Source: Erythrophleum ivorense (taxonomy: Eukaryota > Streptophyta > Magnoliopsida > Fabales > Fabaceae). Taken from it: a stretch of 64,000 nt of DNA. Positions 61,501 to 64,000 of this stretch are shown here, piece after piece. The notes beneath the pieces were generated by a model. The model saw only the letters and a program-made list of their open reading frames with translations, was not told the origin of the DNA and did no database searches. The position numbers and the translations under genes were made by a program. Location of the stretch: the NCBI GenBank assembly GCA_026724425.1, contig JAIUCV010000001.1, positions 878,001 to 942,000 on the forward strand, given 5' to 3'. Position 1 is the first letter of the stretch. Every line of letters starts with the position of its first letter.

Positions 61501-63023
61501 TGAGTGAATATATGTATTCCATTTGATATTCGGATATTCATCAATATTGTTTACCTTAGGGTATTGCAAAGGTGGTAACAATGGTTCGGGTAAGCCATCA
61601 GGAAAGAATGGATGCTCATCAGGGCTCTGATACCTGCCCACCTTCAGTGTTATGGAAACCCAGTCAGGGAAAATAAAAATATATGCACAGGAAACTTAGC
61701 TCTTTTTGACTCAATCATCACTTTTCAGGCTTTTAGTTTCATACCTGAGCATGAAGCTTCTCAGTTTCCTTCAATATGTATTCCACCAAAGATCCGTGGA
61801 ATCCATCCATGGAGAAGGCATTAGGGTCATATGTATCTGCATTATAACAATATTGTGCTCGCTCCAAAAGGCTAAATATTATGCTATCCTCTTGACGAAT
61901 TAAAGAACGCCTAATACCCTCAAGAGTTAAGTTTTCACTTTCATCAATCCTTTTCTTTGTTGGCAGCGATCTACATTAAAGCAACAAGCTAATTTTAAAC
62001 TTACATTGACCAATATGGTAAACCCAAACAGTGGCATCCTTGGAATGAACAACAAGTATACAATTGCAGACTTAAGGATGACAAAGGTGCGTTCAATCAT
62101 GTCTCTCTAATTGCACGCGGAGTTTAGTTCAAATGATGAGTGCGAAAATTGATTAAAGCAACTTAAAATTTAACTGTGGTTTTTTAAGAATCACACACCG
62201 AGTATGAAATATACTAAGAATTATTATTGGAGCAGAGATCTGAAATCTGAATATTTGCAAAACCTTGAGTAACTAGAATAGGATAAATATGAATAAATTA
62301 GATAATAGAATATAACAGGAGCATGTTACTCATAGAAAGACTATCACCTTGTCACCCACCAAACCTGAAAAAGAAACAAAAATTATGCCATAACAGCTAT
62401 CTGCATGCGGCAGGTTTCCACACGTTGACCATTACATCAACAAAATGGGAAAGACTAACGCCATAATTCTTTCTGATCATACACATATCTCAAGCTAAAT
62501 TCCAGGATCACTTTCCCCATTGCGAATCAACTTATTTCCTGCCAAGGACTCTCTTTTAAAGGGGAAGAAAAAAATAAAGCAATAAAGTAGGTGATACAAG
62601 GCACAATTGCAACTACAGAGATAGAAAATGTGCTCATGCCGAATTATAAGCATTTAACAAACATGCCCTGTGAATTAGATTACTGTAAATACACCAAATT
62701 ATATGAAAACCAGAAGCAATTACACCCTACACGCAGGTGGGCAAATGCAGAAATGGTCTAAAAATGCATAATCAACAAAGAATAAATTTAAAGCCCATCA
62801 TCGAATATAGCAAAAACCTTCCAGAACCCATCAAGAATTGTGCTTACCCAGTGGAAGTGGCAAATGCCTGAAGAAAAAGATTGCGTTTTCCGCCAAAATT
62901 GGAAGTGGGGTTGAGAAGAAAGCATGTCCTATGCCGTGGGAAGTCAAGAGCGTAATTGGATCTTGAAGAATTAGAGAAAAGATGAGGAGCAGAGATGGTA
63001 GGTCTTAAGAGCTTGGCCTCCAT
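58510..63023 (-). CDS. CM1: Chorismate mutase, chloroplast type
   Basis: Six exons, 63023-62848, 61970-61745, 61641-61555, 60741-60598, 59466-59374 and 58746-58510, join in frame to about 320 residues with GT-AG introns throughout. The enzyme turns chorismate into prephenate, the first committed step to Phe and Tyr. MEAKLLRPTISAP is the first in-frame ATG and begins a transit peptide of about 55-60 residues, as in Arabidopsis CM1. The all-helical AroQ-type domain then runs through LTLEGIRRSLIRQEDSIIF, YNADTYDPNAF, SPDEHPFFPDGLPEP, PPLQYPKVLH, DDGNCGSTAVCD, LSKRIHYGKFVAEAKFQ, and ends DLYGDWIMPLTKEVQVAYLL-RRLD. The GSTAVCD region is part of the allosteric site in the family; plastid forms respond to Trp, Phe and Tyr. 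No lesion is visible. Confidence 0.96.
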
Positions 63024-64000
63024 TGGAAAGATAGAGGGGGAAATGAATGAGTTGGAATAGGAAAATACCAGAGAGGTAAGACGACGAATTAAATTAATAA
63101 TGTTAGCGTGAGAGATGAAAAAAGAAAGAATGGAATCATGGACTTTGGCGCCTCGGTTTGGTGGTGGTTGGTGCAAAAAGGGGTAGGTGTTGAAGGGAAG
63201 CAGGCGGAGTGAGAGTGTGGAGAACCCCAATACAACGACTTACAACGACTTCAATATTAGTGGATTAGCATGTTGATGATATTTATAAGAGAATTTTAAA
63301 TTTTAAAATTATTTTTAAAGAATTTAAAGATAAAAATTTAAATTGAGTAGTAAAATTATAACTTACGATTTTAAATTAAAATTTCTTATTTTTAAGTTTT
63401 TTAAATTTAAAATATTTCATTATCTTCAACTTAAAATTATTAACTATAATTTTTAAAAAAAATATTATTGTTAAAGTCATTATTGTCAAAGTTTGTCAAT
63501 AGTTTAAATAGTTAACAAGAAGTTATAAATTTAAACTTTTGTTCTATTATGTACCCAAAAAAAATGTGATCATTTTTATTTTTAATAAAGGTTATTTACA
63601 ATCAGGTTAGTTTAAATATTTTAAAAAATACATCAAATTTGATATTAACTTTATCAACTAAATATTAACATAATTTATGCTAATATATATGATTTTTGAG
63701 CATGGTGTTTTTGTTTTAAAGTCATATGTTGGCATATAAATAAAATATAGTATTAAAAAAGAAGTTAATACGCATGTGAAAGAGTGGAAATTTAACTTTT
63801 TATTACTTATTTTTATTTTTATACTTAAACAAATTATATAATTATATTGTATACTTAAAAAGTAGTTAAAGATAAATTAAAGAGAAAAGCGACATACATT
63901 TTACTGCATGCCAAGCTTTGCTACTATTGCTGGGGAAAAATTCCTACTAGTTATCATTATCGCACAATATTTACACAGTTGGAATGTGAGTGGTGAACAT
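63024..64000. other. CM1 upstream region and AT-rich spacer
   Basis: The first 200 bases are the likely 5' UTR and promoter of CM1. The open frame there runs on from the coding exon but has no upstream ATG. Bases 63290-63470 are an AT-rich repeat that matches, inverted, the stretch 32395-32560. No other gene is seen. Confidence 0.5.

Noticed and set aside
63024..63230. N-terminal extension of chorismate mutase by 69 residues
   Set aside because: The frame is open but its first codon is TTG. The first ATG in frame is at 63023 and fits the known CM1 start.

Overview
This window is nuclear DNA of a eudicot plant, probably a woody rosid. It is AT-rich, its genes are split by plant-type GT-AG introns, and every recognised product belongs to a plant gene family. 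I could not name the species. All calls come from reading translations and splice sites by eye, and family names come from memory of the families, not from a search.

Five genes look intact. In order they are: (1) 2408-5621 (+), a three-exon armadillo-repeat protein related to PUB43/PUB44 U-box ligases but with no U-box; (2) 22442-16741 (-), a nine-exon CDK-like Ser/Thr kinase of the IBS1-like type with an N-myristoylation start; (3) 31083-26256 (-), a four-exon group I WRKY factor of the WRKY3/WRKY4 clade; (4) 49131-44694 (-), a seven-exon, probably plastid protein with a DUF3598 domain; (5) 63023-58510 (-), a six-exon plastid chorismate mutase (CM1 type). The five do not form a pathway; this is ordinary gene-by-gene plant chromatin.

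Between them lie two decayed host genes: a DUF1336/EDR2-C protein at 11436-14519 and a phytocyanin at 54739-55085. There is also a dense layer of mobile DNA. WRKY intron 1 holds a mosaic of plastid DNA (about 29095-29955) made of four pieces in two orientations, including an uninterrupted 37-codon rpl36 and three pieces of ycf2. From 32589 to 43138 there is a compound transposon region. A PIF/Harbinger element, whose transposase has lost its first catalytic Asp, stops abruptly about 80 bp before a 6.3-kb Mutator-like element. That Mutator-like element has 220-bp inverted repeats, a decayed FAR1-type transposase and captured fragments of a prolyl 4-hydroxylase gene and an FtsH-like gene. A second possible gene-capturing element lies at 52707-54456.

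Several foldback elements with long inverted arms, which I found by matching each arm to the reverse complement of the other, sit in introns and spacers (8321-8655, 12520-12990, 14778-15198, 45128-45597, 55458-55785, 58048-58200). A Tourist-like MITE with clear TAA duplications is at 51370-51889. I saw no CRISPR array, operon, rRNA or convincing tRNA, as expected for a plant nuclear window.
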